This document shows positions 55,486 through 63,685 of a stretch of 64,000 nucleotides of DNA, piece after piece. Each line of letters starts with the position of its first letter. Within the stretch, counting starts at the first letter, position 1. The position numbers and the translations under genes are program-made. The stretch is from an uncultured Bacteroidales bacterium (GTDB lineage: Bacteria; Bacteroidota; Bacteroidia; Bacteroidales; UBA932), in contig CALUSM010000001.1 in NCBI GenBank assembly GCA_944323445.1, positions 124,001 to 188,000 on the forward strand. Direction: 5' to 3'. The notes below the pieces were generated by a model. It had not been told where the DNA came from and did no database searches. It was given only the letters and a program-made list of their open reading frames with translations.

Positions 55486-56372
55486 AAAGACACGCATACC
55501 TGATACTGGCACACCACCATTTCGCGCAGCTGCGCAAGCTGATAGAACTTCTGGACGATCCCCGCAACGACATTTACGTGCATGTGGACGCGAAGGCCGC
55601 ATTTGACCCGGAGGAGTGGAGGGGAGTGTGCCGTCATTCCGCCCTGGTATTCCTGGAACACCGTATCAGGGTCAGTTGGGGAGGAGTGAGCATCATGCGC
55701 AGCGAGCTGGCTCTGCTCCGGGAGGCGCTTGTTCACGGAGGATACGACTACTATCACCTGCTTTCGGGCATGGACCTGCCTATCAAGGACCAGGATACGA
55801 TACACAGTTTCTTCGACCGCCACAGCGGCACGGAATTCCTCAATTTCTGGAACTTCAAGAAAACCACCAGATCCAGGTTCCATTACTACACCCTTTTCCC
55901 GGAGGGCGCCGGATATTTCTGGACCAACCTGGCCAACAATATTTTCAAGGGGCTCCAGATGGCTGTCGGCTATAAGATTAACCGGGACGTGGACTTCCGC
56001 TTCGCTTCCCAGTGGTTCAGTATTACGGAGTCTCTGGCCGGATATGTCGTCTCCAAGGAGGAATGGCTGGAGAAAGTATTCCGCCATACCAACACGTGCG
56101 ACGAGATATTCCTTGCCACGCTGGTGTGGAACTCTCCGTTCAGGGAGCATCTCTACGTCAAGGAACCGGTGGAGGAACATGTGGTCAACGAGAGCAACAT
56201 GCGCTTTATAGACTGGACCCGAGGGGAGAGCATCCGCCACCCGTGGACATTCCGTCTGGAGGACTGGGACCTGCTGATGAGCGTGCCGCATTTCTGGGCC
56301 CGTAAGTTCGATGACAGCGTGGACGGCAGGATAGTCGACAGGATATACGGCAAACTGCGCAGAAAGGAGTGA
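55482..56372 (+). CDS. GT14-type glycosyltransferase, paralogue of the preceding N-terminal domain
   Basis: A 296-residue stand-alone GT14 enzyme. ATG 55482 overlaps the stop of the fused gene. It matches the N-terminal domain of that protein throughout (LLDDPRNDIYVHVDAKAAF, YYHLLSGMDLPIKDQD, FLATLVWNSPFREHLYVKE, PWTFRLEDWDLLMSVPHFWA). DNA at 56241-56300 and 54511-54570 differs at one base of 60, so duplication or gene conversion is recent in that part. It lacks the RgpF half. Confidence 0.9.
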   Translation: MKRHAYLILAHHHFAQLRKLIELLDDPRNDIYVHVDAKAAFDPEEWRGVCRHSALVFLEHRIRVSWGGVSIMRSELALLREALVHGGYDYYHLLSGMDLPIKDQDTIHSFFDRHSGTEFLNFWNFKKTTRSRFHYYTLFPEGAGYFWTNLANNIFKGLQMAVGYKINRDVDFRFASQWFSITESLAGYVVSKEEWLEKVFRHTNTCDEIFLATLVWNSPFREHLYVKEPVEEHVVNESNMRFIDWTRGESIRHPWTFRLEDWDLLMSVPHFWARKFDDSVDGRIVDRIYGKLRRKE

Positions 56373-56377
56373 CGGGC

Positions 56378-57211
56378 TCAGACGATGTCTCTGAACCGCT
56401 CTGGAATCCCGACTACAATCCGCAGACCGAGACTGCCCGGCTTGTTGAGGGCGAATATCTGACGGACTATGGTCTGCAGGCACCGCATCCTGCTCACCGT
56501 AGGCTCCCACGCGTGCGGTTTGGCGGAGGTCACTATGCGGATGCTGCGTACCCTTTTCCGGAAATGCCGGGACCATCCATTGCTTATGCGCTCCTTGTCT
56601 CCGTGCTTCTTCTCCAGCATCCTGTAGTCCACACAGCCGAAATGGAAGAGGAAGAGATGCGGGTCGATATGATAGTTACGGCCTTTGACTCTGTGGAAAC
56701 CGGAGCCCCAGCGCTGGCGGCCGGACATGACAGTCGCCTTGGTGTATCTGGAGGTAAGATATCCGTAATGTCTTTGAGAAAGAAAAGGACGGGAAGGATC
56801 GATCTCGCTCTCCAGGTCCAGATGCTGCGCCACATCCACTCCCAGGCCGGAGACAGTGGCCTTTATGCGGATGGAGTCCAGATATTCGGGAAGACTTACT
56901 CCGAGCGCAGGATCCACGGCCAGGAATTCGTCCACATCGGTGCCTATTGCAAGGTCATAGCGGTCCATCATGCTCTTGGCGCAGTTGGAAATACAGCGGA
57001 TACGGCCTTTGTCGGCCTTTATGACTTTCCCCGTAATCCTCTCGTGAATAATCGTGTTGGTACCCCGGCAGAAATCCGGTGCTTTCTGGTCCTTGCCGTC
57101 GAAAAGAATGTAAAGATTTTCCCTGCCGAGAAGACTGCCGTAGTAGTCCACCCATTTGCGCAGGAAAAACTCGTCATTCCTGACCATCGTGATAGCGCAG
57201 ATTCTCTTCAT
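56378..57211 (-). CDS. Glycosyltransferase of the GT2/GT92-like (Glyco_tranf_2_4) type
   Basis: A 277-residue cytoplasmic transferase. ATG 57211 (MKRICAITMVRNDEFFLRKW) follows its promoter; the longer ORF runs into the tRNA terminator. Signatures: VRNDEFFLRKWVDYYG near the N-terminus, DLAIGTDVDEFLAVDP with the DxD metal motif (TDVDEF), and GSGFHRVKGRNYHIDPHLFLFH. It converges with the GT14 gene, the ends 5 bases apart, and is likely part of the same sugar-chain pathway. Confidence 0.83.
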   Translation of the reverse strand: MKRICAITMVRNDEFFLRKWVDYYGSLLGRENLYILFDGKDQKAPDFCRGTNTIIHERITGKVIKADKGRIRCISNCAKSMMDRYDLAIGTDVDEFLAVDPALGVSLPEYLDSIRIKATVSGLGVDVAQHLDLESEIDPSRPFLSQRHYGYLTSRYTKATVMSGRQRWGSGFHRVKGRNYHIDPHLFLFHFGCVDYRMLEKKHGDKERISNGWSRHFRKRVRSIRIVTSAKPHAWEPTVSRMRCLQTIVRQIFALNKPGSLGLRIVVGIPERFRDIV

Positions 57212-57228
57212 CTGTAAAAATAAGCAGC

Positions 57229-57236
57229 CAAATATA
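57229..57236 (-). promoter_or_regulatory. -7 promoter box of the minus-strand glycosyltransferase
   Basis: TATATTTG on the minus strand, 17 bases before the ATG at 57211 and directly after the T run of the tRNA-His terminator. Confidence 0.55.
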
Positions 57237-57273
57237 CAAAAAAATCCGCTCCGATACCGTCGAAGCGGATTTT
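57237..57273 (-). terminator. Terminator of tRNA-His
   Basis: AAAATCCGCT (plus 57241-57250) and AGCGGATTTT (57264-57273) form a perfect 10-base-pair stem. On the minus strand it is followed by a T run (seven T), 13 bases after the tRNA 3' end. Confidence 0.8.
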
Positions 57274-57285
57274 CTACCGATTCCG

Positions 57286-57360
57286 GGTGGAAGATGGGAC
57301 TCGAACCCACGACCCTTGGTGCCACAAACCAATGCTCTAACCAACTGAGCTACATCCACC
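57286..57360 (-). tRNA. tRNA-His (anticodon GTG)
   Basis: On the minus strand G-1 then GTGGATG pairs with CTTCCAC (one T-T mismatch), with D arm GCTCAGTTGGTTAGAGC, anticodon arm TTGGT-TTGTGGC-ACCAA (GTG) and T arm GTGGG-TTCGAGT-CCCAT. The extra 5' G is typical of tRNA-His. CCA is not encoded. A protein-like ORF over this tRNA is a shadow. Confidence 0.95.
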
Positions 57361-57391
57361 ATTTATCCCCATTATTTTCAATATGGGAGTG

Positions 57392-57399
57392 CAAATATA
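57392..57399 (-). promoter_or_regulatory. -7 promoter box of tRNA-His
   Basis: TATATTTG on the minus strand, 31 bases before the tRNA. It sits 12 bases from the opposite -7 box of the carboxyltransferase gene. Confidence 0.55.
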
Positions 57400-57411
57400 A
57401 GAATAGTTTTC

Positions 57412-57419
57412 TATATTTG
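57412..57419 (+). promoter_or_regulatory. -7 promoter box of the carboxyltransferase gene
   Basis: TATATTTG fits TAnnTTTG and lies 30 bases before the ATG at 57450. Confidence 0.6.
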
Positions 57420-57449
57420 AGAAAATTTTTAACAAAACACTAAATTTAT

Positions 57450-59231
57450 ATGGCAAGAGAAATTAAGTTTTCCCTCGTATACAGGGATATGTGGCAGTCC
57501 TCCGGGAAATATGTCCCCCGGGTAGACCAACTCGTTCAAATCGCTCCCGTCATCATTGATATGGGCTGTTTCGACAGGGTCGAGACCAATGGAGGCGCCT
57601 TTGAACAGGTTAATCTCCTTTTCGGAGAAAATCCCAATAAAGCCGTAAGAGCCTGGACAGCACCGTTCAACAAGGTGGGCATCCAGACACACATGCTGGA
57701 GCGGGGTCTCAACGCACTTCGCATGAATCCCGTACCGGGAGATGTCAGAGGTCTGATGTATAAGGTGAAGGCAAAGCAGGGAACCAATATTTCCCGCTCC
57801 TTCTGCGGTCTCAACGACCACCGCAACCTCAAGGACTCAGTCATTCTTGCCAAAGAAGGCGGCATGATCTCCCAGGTGGCCCTCAGCATCACCTATTCCC
57901 CCATCCACACAGTGGAGTATTACATGGACATCGTGGACAAGGTGGTGGAGTACGGCTGCGACGAGATTTGCCTCAAAGACATGGCCGGCATCGGCCGTCC
58001 TGCGTTCCTGGGACGTCTGACCAAGAGCATCAAGGACAAATATCCCCATATCGTAGTGCAGTATCACGGTCATTCCGGTCCCGGCTTCTCGGTTGCCTCC
58101 ATGCTTGAGGTGGCCCGCGCCGGCGCCGACTATCTGGACGTGGCGATGGAGCCTCTGTCCTGGGGCAAGATTCATCCCGACGTGATCACGATACAGGCCA
58201 TGCTCAAGGACGCTGGCTTCAAGGTAAAGGACATCAATATGGACGCCTATATGGAGGCCCGCCGTCTGACCCAGACTTTCATCGATGATTTCCTGGGCAT
58301 GTTCATCGAACCCAACAACTACATCAGCTCCTCTCTTCTCGTAGGCTGCGGCCTGCCCGGCGGCATGATGGGCTCCATGATGGCCGACCTCAAGGGTTTC
58401 CAGAGTGCCATCAACATGTCCCTGCGCAACCAGGGCAAGAAGGAAGTATCCCTCAACGAGTTGATGGTGATGCTCTTCCAGGAGGTAGAGTACGTATGGC
58501 CCAAGCTCGGATATCCACCTCTCGTGACTCCTTTCAGCCAGTATGTGAAGAACACCGCACTGATGAACCTGATGCACACTCTCAAGGGCGAGCCCAGATG
58601 GAAGACCATCGACAAGGACACCATGAACATGCTGCTCGGCAAGACTGGCAAGCTGCCAGGCCCCCTGGCACCCGAGATTCTCGACATCATCAAGGAGAAA
58701 GGCCTGGAGTTCTATACCGGCAATCCTCAGGACGCCTTCCCCGACGAGCTGCCTAAGTTCATAGAGGAGATGAAGAAGGAGGGCTGGGACCGTGGTCAGG
58801 ACGACGAGGAGCTCTTCGAGTTTGCAATGCACGAGCGCCAGTACCGTGACTACAAGAGCGGAGTGGCCAAGGAGCGCTTTAACAAGGAACTCGAGGCCGC
58901 ACGCGAGAAGGCCGGTGCTCCGAAGATTGTCACCCGCAAGGTGGTCGAGGTGCCCGCATTCGACATCGAGAAGGTCATGGCCGAGCATCCCAAGGCTACG
59001 CCCGTCCAGGCCGTCGCCAAGGGTAAGCTCATCTGGAGGTACAATGTCGCCGACGACAGTACCGCCCCCGCCATCGGCACCAAGTTCAAGGAGGGTACAC
59101 CTGTCTGCTACATCCAGACCTACTACGGAGTGGAGCCTGTCTACGCTCCCGTCACCGGCAGGCTCATCCAGGTGGACGCCAAGCACAACGATAACGTGGA
59201 GATCAACCAGGTGCTTTGTTTCCTGGAGTAG
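57450..59231 (+). CDS. Oxaloacetate decarboxylase alpha / pyruvate carboxylase subunit B-like protein, carrier domain without biotin site
   Basis: A 593-residue carboxyltransferase. The TIM-barrel (1-300) has Asp13 in YRDMWQSS, FGENPNKAVRAW, the catalytic Lys in CLKDMAGIGRPA and the metal-binding HGHSGPG; these differ from the textbook RDAHQSL and HTHDTSG but keep the key Asp, Lys and His-x-His. A conserved helical domain (about 300-460) follows. The final 75 residues fold like a biotin carrier, but where carriers have EAMKM this has QTYYGVEPV, with no lysine for biotin. It may work with a separate carrier protein. Substrate is inferred to be oxaloacetate or pyruvate; a methylmalonyl-type role is possible. 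Confidence 0.85.
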   Translation: MAREIKFSLVYRDMWQSSGKYVPRVDQLVQIAPVIIDMGCFDRVETNGGAFEQVNLLFGENPNKAVRAWTAPFNKVGIQTHMLERGLNALRMNPVPGDVRGLMYKVKAKQGTNISRSFCGLNDHRNLKDSVILAKEGGMISQVALSITYSPIHTVEYYMDIVDKVVEYGCDEICLKDMAGIGRPAFLGRLTKSIKDKYPHIVVQYHGHSGPGFSVASMLEVARAGADYLDVAMEPLSWGKIHPDVITIQAMLKDAGFKVKDINMDAYMEARRLTQTFIDDFLGMFIEPNNYISSSLLVGCGLPGGMMGSMMADLKGFQSAINMSLRNQGKKEVSLNELMVMLFQEVEYVWPKLGYPPLVTPFSQYVKNTALMNLMHTLKGEPRWKTIDKDTMNMLLGKTGKLPGPLAPEILDIIKEKGLEFYTGNPQDAFPDELPKFIEEMKKEGWDRGQDDEELFEFAMHERQYRDYKSGVAKERFNKELEAAREKAGAPKIVTRKVVEVPAFDIEKVMAEHPKATPVQAVAKGKLIWRYNVADDSTAPAIGTKFKEGTPVCYIQTYYGVEPVYAPVTGRLIQVDAKHNDNVEINQVLCFLE

Positions 59232-59267
59232 GAGAGTCCGGCGGTATCCCGCTGAAGTGTTACAGGA

Positions 59268-59303
59268 GACTGTCGCCGGAAATTCCGGGGCAGTCTTTTT
59301 TTT
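59268..59303 (+). terminator. Terminator of the carboxyltransferase gene
   Basis: GACTG...CCGGAA and TTCCGG...CAGTC form a long stem with a small internal bulge, followed by a run of T at 59295-59303. Confidence 0.85.
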
Positions 59304-59335
59304 GAAATTGCAACAGAATTGCCGGTTCTGGTCTG

Positions 59336-59343
59336 TAATTTTG
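59336..59343 (+). promoter_or_regulatory. -7 promoter box of the copper ATPase gene
   Basis: TAATTTTG fits TAnnTTTG, 25 bases before the ATG at 59369. No CueR- or CsoR-like operator was recognised nearby. Confidence 0.55.
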
Positions 59344-59368
59344 TGCTGGTTTTCAAAAAAGGATAATT

Positions 59369-61576
59369 ATGCAGAAAAAGGAACTGTTTCCCGTAACGGG
59401 ACTGGGCTGCGCGGCATGTGCGGCCCGTGTGAACAAGGTCCTCAACTCCTGTGACGGAGTCGAGGAGGCCAATGTCAACTATGCTTCTGCCACTGCCCTG
59501 GTGACATACGATACAGATAAATGCACGCCCGAAGCTTTGCGGAAAGCCGTCGAGGATGCCGGATACGGTCTGATAACCGATGTGGAGGACGAAGAGGAGG
59601 CTGCCGAGGCCGAACGCCTCAGGCAATACCGGGCCCTCAGACGTAAGACCGCCGGAGCTCTTGCCGGAGCCGTACCTGTGTTTGTCCTGAGCATGTTCTT
59701 CATGGACCTGCGCTGGGGGCAGTGGGTGACAGCAGTGCTTTCCACAGTCGTGGTGTTCGTCTTCGGCCGCCGGTTTTTTATCAATACGGTCAGGCAGCTG
59801 CGGCACGGTGCCGTGAACATGGACACCCTGGTGGCCAGCAGCACCGGAGTGGCCTGGCTGTTCAGTTCCTTCAACCTGCTGTTCCCTGAGTTCTGGCTAT
59901 CCAGAGGCATCGAGCCGCACCTGTATTTCGAGGCTGCCAGCGTCATTATCGCCTTCATCCTCATCGGCCGTCTGCTTGAGGCCAGGGCCAGGCAGAAGAC
60001 CACCGGAGCCATCCGCGCACTTATGGGGCTTCAGCCTAAGACCGTGACGGTGCTTGCGGAGGACGGCAGTGAGAAGGAGGTCCCGATACAGTGGGCCCGT
60101 CCCGGCGATACGATAATCGTCAGGCCCGGCGAGAGGGTGGCCGTTGACGGAACGGTGCTCAGCGGTGAGTCCTATGTGGACGAGAGCATGCTCAGCGGTG
60201 AGCCTGTGCCTGTGCTCAAACAGGCTGAATCCAAGGTTTTTGCCGGCACAATCAACCAGAAAGGGGCTTTCCGTTTCCGCGCCGACAAGACAGGAAGCGA
60301 CACCATGCTCTCGCAGATTATCCGCATGGTCCAGGATGCCCAGGGCAGCAAGGCCCCTGTCCAGAACATGGTGGACAAGGTCGCATCTGTCTTCGTACCC
60401 GTAATAATCAGTATCGCGGTGCTGGTGTTCGCGGCATGGTGGATATTTGCCCCCGAGGACGGTTTCATTCACGGCCTGCTGGCCTTGATCACCGTGCTCA
60501 TCATCGCCTGTCCCTGCGCTCTGGGCCTTGCAACGCCTACTGCTATCATCGTGGGAGTGGGTAAGGGCGCCCGCAACGGCATATTGATCAAGGATGCGGC
60601 CAGCCTGGAGGTGGCCCGCAAGGTGGACACCGTGGTGGTGGACAAGACCGGCACTCTTACTGAGGGACATCCCGAGGTGGCCGGTCAGTGCTGGGCTTCA
60701 GGAGCCGAGTCTCTGCGTCCTGTCCTCGCTTCTCTGGAGGCTTTGTCCGGACATCCCTTGGCCGAGGCTGTGGTGAAGGCGATGGCGCTTCCTGGTGCTC
60801 CATCTGTGGAAATATCCTCCTTTGAGAATATTCCTGGCAAGGGCGTACGCGGTATAAACTGCGGTATCACTTATTTTGCGGGCAATATCGGTCTGCTCAG
60901 GGCAAACGGTATCGAGCCTTCGGCGGAGCTGCTCTTCCGTGCAGAGGAGTGGCAGCGGGAGGCCCGCACGGTCATCTGGTTTGCGGACGGCAGCAGAGCC
61001 CTCGCAGCGGTGGCCATAACCGACCGTATCAAGCCCACATCCGTGGAGGCTGTCGCTAAGCTCAGCCGTATGGGCATCCGCACTGTCATGCTCACCGGGG
61101 ACAATGAGGCTTCGGCCGCTGCGGTTGCGCGTCAGACCGGAATCACTGAGTTCCGCGCCGGAGTCATGCCTCAGGACAAGGCTCTTTATGTAAAGAAACT
61201 TCAGGACGCAGGACATAAGGTCGCAATGGCCGGTGACGGCATCAATGACAGTGCTGCCCTGGCTAAGGCGGACCTGAGCATCGCCATGGGAGGCGGCAGC
61301 GACATTGCCATCGACACCTCCATGATCACCATCCTTTCCTCTGACCTGATGAAGATACCCGAGGCGGTCCGTCTCTCGCAGCTCACAGTCAGGACTATCC
61401 GTCAGAACCTTTTCTGGGCGTTTATTTACAACATTATAGCAGTCCCGATAGCAGCCGGAATCCTCTATCCTGTAAACGGATTTCTTCTCAATCCCATGAT
61501 CGGCGGCGCCGCGATGGCCCTGAGCAGTGTGAGCGTTGTTACCAACAGTCTGCGCTTGAGAGGCAGGAAATTGTAG
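59369..61576 (+). CDS. copA: Copper-translocating P1B-type ATPase
   Basis: A 735-residue heavy-metal pump. One N-terminal HMA metal domain (1-70) has GLGCAACAARV (Cys14, Cys17). Eight membrane helices follow in the P1B pattern, including the transport motif IIACPCALGLATPTA (CPC). The actuator is VDESMLSGEPVPV, the phosphorylated Asp is in VVDKTGTLTEGHPEV, then SGHPLAEAVVKA and GDGINDSAALAKADLSIAMG, with YNIIAVPIAAG and a late MAMALSS-like MALSSVSVVTNSLRL. CPC plus the late Met/Ser motif fits Cu(I) export. Confidence 0.95.
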   Translation: MQKKELFPVTGLGCAACAARVNKVLNSCDGVEEANVNYASATALVTYDTDKCTPEALRKAVEDAGYGLITDVEDEEEAAEAERLRQYRALRRKTAGALAGAVPVFVLSMFFMDLRWGQWVTAVLSTVVVFVFGRRFFINTVRQLRHGAVNMDTLVASSTGVAWLFSSFNLLFPEFWLSRGIEPHLYFEAASVIIAFILIGRLLEARARQKTTGAIRALMGLQPKTVTVLAEDGSEKEVPIQWARPGDTIIVRPGERVAVDGTVLSGESYVDESMLSGEPVPVLKQAESKVFAGTINQKGAFRFRADKTGSDTMLSQIIRMVQDAQGSKAPVQNMVDKVASVFVPVIISIAVLVFAAWWIFAPEDGFIHGLLALITVLIIACPCALGLATPTAIIVGVGKGARNGILIKDAASLEVARKVDTVVVDKTGTLTEGHPEVAGQCWASGAESLRPVLASLEALSGHPLAEAVVKAMALPGAPSVEISSFENIPGKGVRGINCGITYFAGNIGLLRANGIEPSAELLFRAEEWQREARTVIWFADGSRALAAVAITDRIKPTSVEAVAKLSRMGIRTVMLTGDNEASAAAVARQTGITEFRAGVMPQDKALYVKKLQDAGHKVAMAGDGINDSAALAKADLSIAMGGGSDIAIDTSMITILSSDLMKIPEAVRLSQLTVRTIRQNLFWAFIYNIIAVPIAAGILYPVNGFLLNPMIGGAAMALSSVSVVTNSLRLRGRKL

Positions 61577-61585
61577 AAAATTTCC

Positions 61586-61593
61586 TATATTTG
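61586..61593 (+). promoter_or_regulatory. -7 promoter box of the M23 peptidase gene
   Basis: TATATTTG fits TAnnTTTG, 23 bases before the ATG at 61617 and just after the copA stop. Confidence 0.55.
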
Positions 61594-61616
61594 AGGGAAA
61601 TATCAAATATGGGACT

Positions 61617-62636
61617 ATGAAAAAGATTTTATTTGTCACGGCTGCCGTGTTTTTAGGCCTGTCCGCATCGGCTCAGAATGCGGGCGATGCATTTGACGAG
61701 TTCAAGCGGCAGAGGGAGAATCAGTTCTCGGAATATGCCGAGCAGCGGGCGCGGGAGTTCGAGGAATTCAAGGCCCGTTACTATTCTGCATTCGAGCAGT
61801 TCAAGCAGAGTTACAGAAAGTCGCTCGAGGATGATGTGAAGGTGGTGGATCTCATGTCCTCGGATGACGGTATCCCTATCGAGCCTGTAAAACTGGCTCC
61901 GGCCCCTCCTGTGGCGGCATCCACGGCTGCAGAGCAGAAGCAGATACTGCGCAGCAGCATACGCTCCATCGCAACCATGAAACCGGACGATCTGCTCCCG
62001 GAGCTGTCATCGGCTGAGGATACGGTGGAACGGATGAAGGAGGCGGCCCAGGTCATGGAGGCGATTGCCGCGAATCTCAGCGCGGATAAGCAGCAGGACG
62101 ACGCTCCGCTGACTCCGGTTTATACCGCCGTGGTGCTGGAACCCTATGATCCTGAATTTTTCTCAGACAGCGCTCAGGCAGAAGATGCCGGAGTTGTCGA
62201 GGATGTCCGTACTCCGGTCGGGAGCTCTCCGGCATCAGTGTCCGACACTTCCATTCCGAAAGGAAAGCCGACAGATTATGTACGGATATCGTCACCGTTC
62301 GGCTCGCGTATCCATCCGATTACCCACAAGCGGCATGGACACAAGGGTATTGACCTGGCGGCACCCCGCAATACGCCTATATATGCTACTGCAGACGGTG
62401 TAGTGACGTTCTCGGGCCGCAACGGAGGATACGGCAATTTTGTCAAGCTCAACCATGAGAACGGTTACAAGACAGCCTACGCCCACATGAACAGTATCGC
62501 GGTGCGCAAGGGCAGGACCGTCCAGAAAGGAGATCTGATCGGTTACGTCGGGTCTACCGGTGCAAGTACCGGAAACCACCTCCACTATGAAGTTTATTAC
62601 CAGGACAAATTAATCGATCCTGCAACGACATTGTAA
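61617..62636 (+). CDS. M23 (LytM-type) peptidoglycan endopeptidase
   Basis: A 339-residue exported protein with signal peptide 1-18 (SASAQ). Residues about 20-75 form a charged coiled-coil (FDEFKRQRENQFSEYAEQRA), followed by a long linker (75-215). The catalytic domain (about 220-335) has GSRIHPITHKRHGHKGIDLA (H...D zinc ligands), TAYAHMNSI and STGNHLHYEVY (HxH). All zinc ligands are present, so it should cleave peptidoglycan cross-links. Confidence 0.92.
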   Translation: MKKILFVTAAVFLGLSASAQNAGDAFDEFKRQRENQFSEYAEQRAREFEEFKARYYSAFEQFKQSYRKSLEDDVKVVDLMSSDDGIPIEPVKLAPAPPVAASTAAEQKQILRSSIRSIATMKPDDLLPELSSAEDTVERMKEAAQVMEAIAANLSADKQQDDAPLTPVYTAVVLEPYDPEFFSDSAQAEDAGVVEDVRTPVGSSPASVSDTSIPKGKPTDYVRISSPFGSRIHPITHKRHGHKGIDLAAPRNTPIYATADGVVTFSGRNGGYGNFVKLNHENGYKTAYAHMNSIAVRKGRTVQKGDLIGYVGSTGASTGNHLHYEVYYQDKLIDPATTL

Positions 62637-62718
62637 CTTAATTGTCACCATGTTTCAGCTGTGTGCCGGATTTTTGGCACGCAGTTTGCAATAATTTATC
62701 TCGGATAGTTTTTTCATA

Positions 62719-62739
62719 GGTTAAGTATTAGGTTAAGTA
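62719..62739 (+). repeat. Direct repeat GGTTAAGTA in the gap before the AraC gene
   Basis: GGTTAAGTA occurs at 62719-62727 and 62731-62739, a 12-base period. It might be an operator for the downstream regulator, but there is no proof. A small hairpin (GTGCC/GGCAC near 62664-62680) lies upstream. Confidence 0.35.
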
Positions 62740-62743
62740 ATAG

Positions 62744-62768
62744 AGGCTGCCGGTTCTCGGTGGCCTTT
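62744..62768 (+). terminator. Terminator after the M23 peptidase
   Basis: GGCTGCCG at 62745-62752 pairs with CGGTGGCC at 62758-62765 (two wobbles), followed by TTTATTATTTTAT. Confidence 0.65.
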
Positions 62769-62801
62769 ATTATTTTATAGCGGTAAATCCCTTTAAAATT
62801 A

Positions 62802-62809
62802 TAAATTTG
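62802..62809 (+). promoter_or_regulatory. -7 promoter box of the AraC-family gene
   Basis: TAAATTTG fits TAnnTTTG, 21 bases before the ATG at 62831. Confidence 0.55.
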
Positions 62810-62830
62810 TAGCCGGAAACCGAACAGTTG

Positions 62831-63679
62831 ATGAACAAGGCCTTTTTTTCAGATACGGAAGACATACAGTATGCCGAGACGGATATGGCCGGGCTGGAAC
62901 GCAATGCTTGCCGTTTCGGGTGTGATATTCAGATAGTATGCACTGACGGCACTGCTGAAATTTCGACCGGGGTGCAGAGTTACCGGATGCGCACCGGGAC
63001 GGAACTGTTCCTGCTCGGAGGCAGTCTGCTGCAACTCGTCGGTCCGAGCCCTGATTTCAAGGCCAGGGTGCTGCTGTATCCCAAGGATGTTGTAATCAAG
63101 GCTCTGTTGCCGATTGACTCAGTCTTTCTCAATTATCTGCATGAGCATCCTTTCATTGATCATCTGAGCAGCGGCGCTCCGAAAGACGAGTGGGACAATG
63201 TCATGTTGTGGATGAATATGGCCCGTCTGCTGTTCACCCGCCCGATTCCTAATTTCAGGAGGCTCCTCGAGCAGAATTTCCTTCAGAGCATGCTCATGTG
63301 CCTGTACAACAATGTCCCCCGCAAGAGGACCATTGAGGTCAAGGAGACCAGCCGCAAGCAGGTGCTGTGCCACCAGTTCCTGCGTCTGGTCCGGGAGAAC
63401 AGCGCTCAGGAACATCAGGTGCCGTTCTATGCGGAAAGGCTGTGCATATCATCCCGGTATCTTGGCGACATCGTGGCCGAGAATTTCAACGGTATCACTC
63501 CCAAGCAGCTCATCGACAAGCAGCTGGTCGCGGAGATAAAGGTTCAGCTGGACAATCCGTTGCTGTCTGTCAGCGAGATAGCCCAGTATCTCAATTTCCC
63601 GGAGCATACTTCGATGAGCCGTTTTTTCAAGCGCAATACAGGCATGTCGCCGATGGAATACCGGGCTTCAAACAAATAG
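62831..63679 (+). CDS. AraC-family transcription regulator
   Basis: A 282-residue regulator. The start used is ATG 62831 (a TTG lies directly before). Residues 1-165 form a cupin-like sensing part (QSYRMRTGTELFLLGGSLLQ). The C-terminal 100 residues hold two helix-turn-helix units: YAERLCISSRYLGDIVAENF and SVSEIAQYLNFPEHTSMSRF, ending RFFKRNTGMSPMEYR. These are typical of Bacteroidota AraC regulators that read a small molecule. Its target genes are unknown; no operator can be named. Confidence 0.92.
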   Translation: MNKAFFSDTEDIQYAETDMAGLERNACRFGCDIQIVCTDGTAEISTGVQSYRMRTGTELFLLGGSLLQLVGPSPDFKARVLLYPKDVVIKALLPIDSVFLNYLHEHPFIDHLSSGAPKDEWDNVMLWMNMARLLFTRPIPNFRRLLEQNFLQSMLMCLYNNVPRKRTIEVKETSRKQVLCHQFLRLVRENSAQEHQVPFYAERLCISSRYLGDIVAENFNGITPKQLIDKQLVAEIKVQLDNPLLSVSEIAQYLNFPEHTSMSRFFKRNTGMSPMEYRASNK

Positions 63680-63685
63680 TTTCTT

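Noticed and set aside
57174..57362. ORF on the minus strand reading MVDVAQLVRALVCGTKGRG
   Set aside because: It covers tRNA-His and its terminator; this peptide is a well-known false ORF from tRNA genes.
57837..59186. 449-residue ORF on the minus strand
   Set aside because: Antisense of the carboxyltransferase gene; His/Leu-rich shadow.
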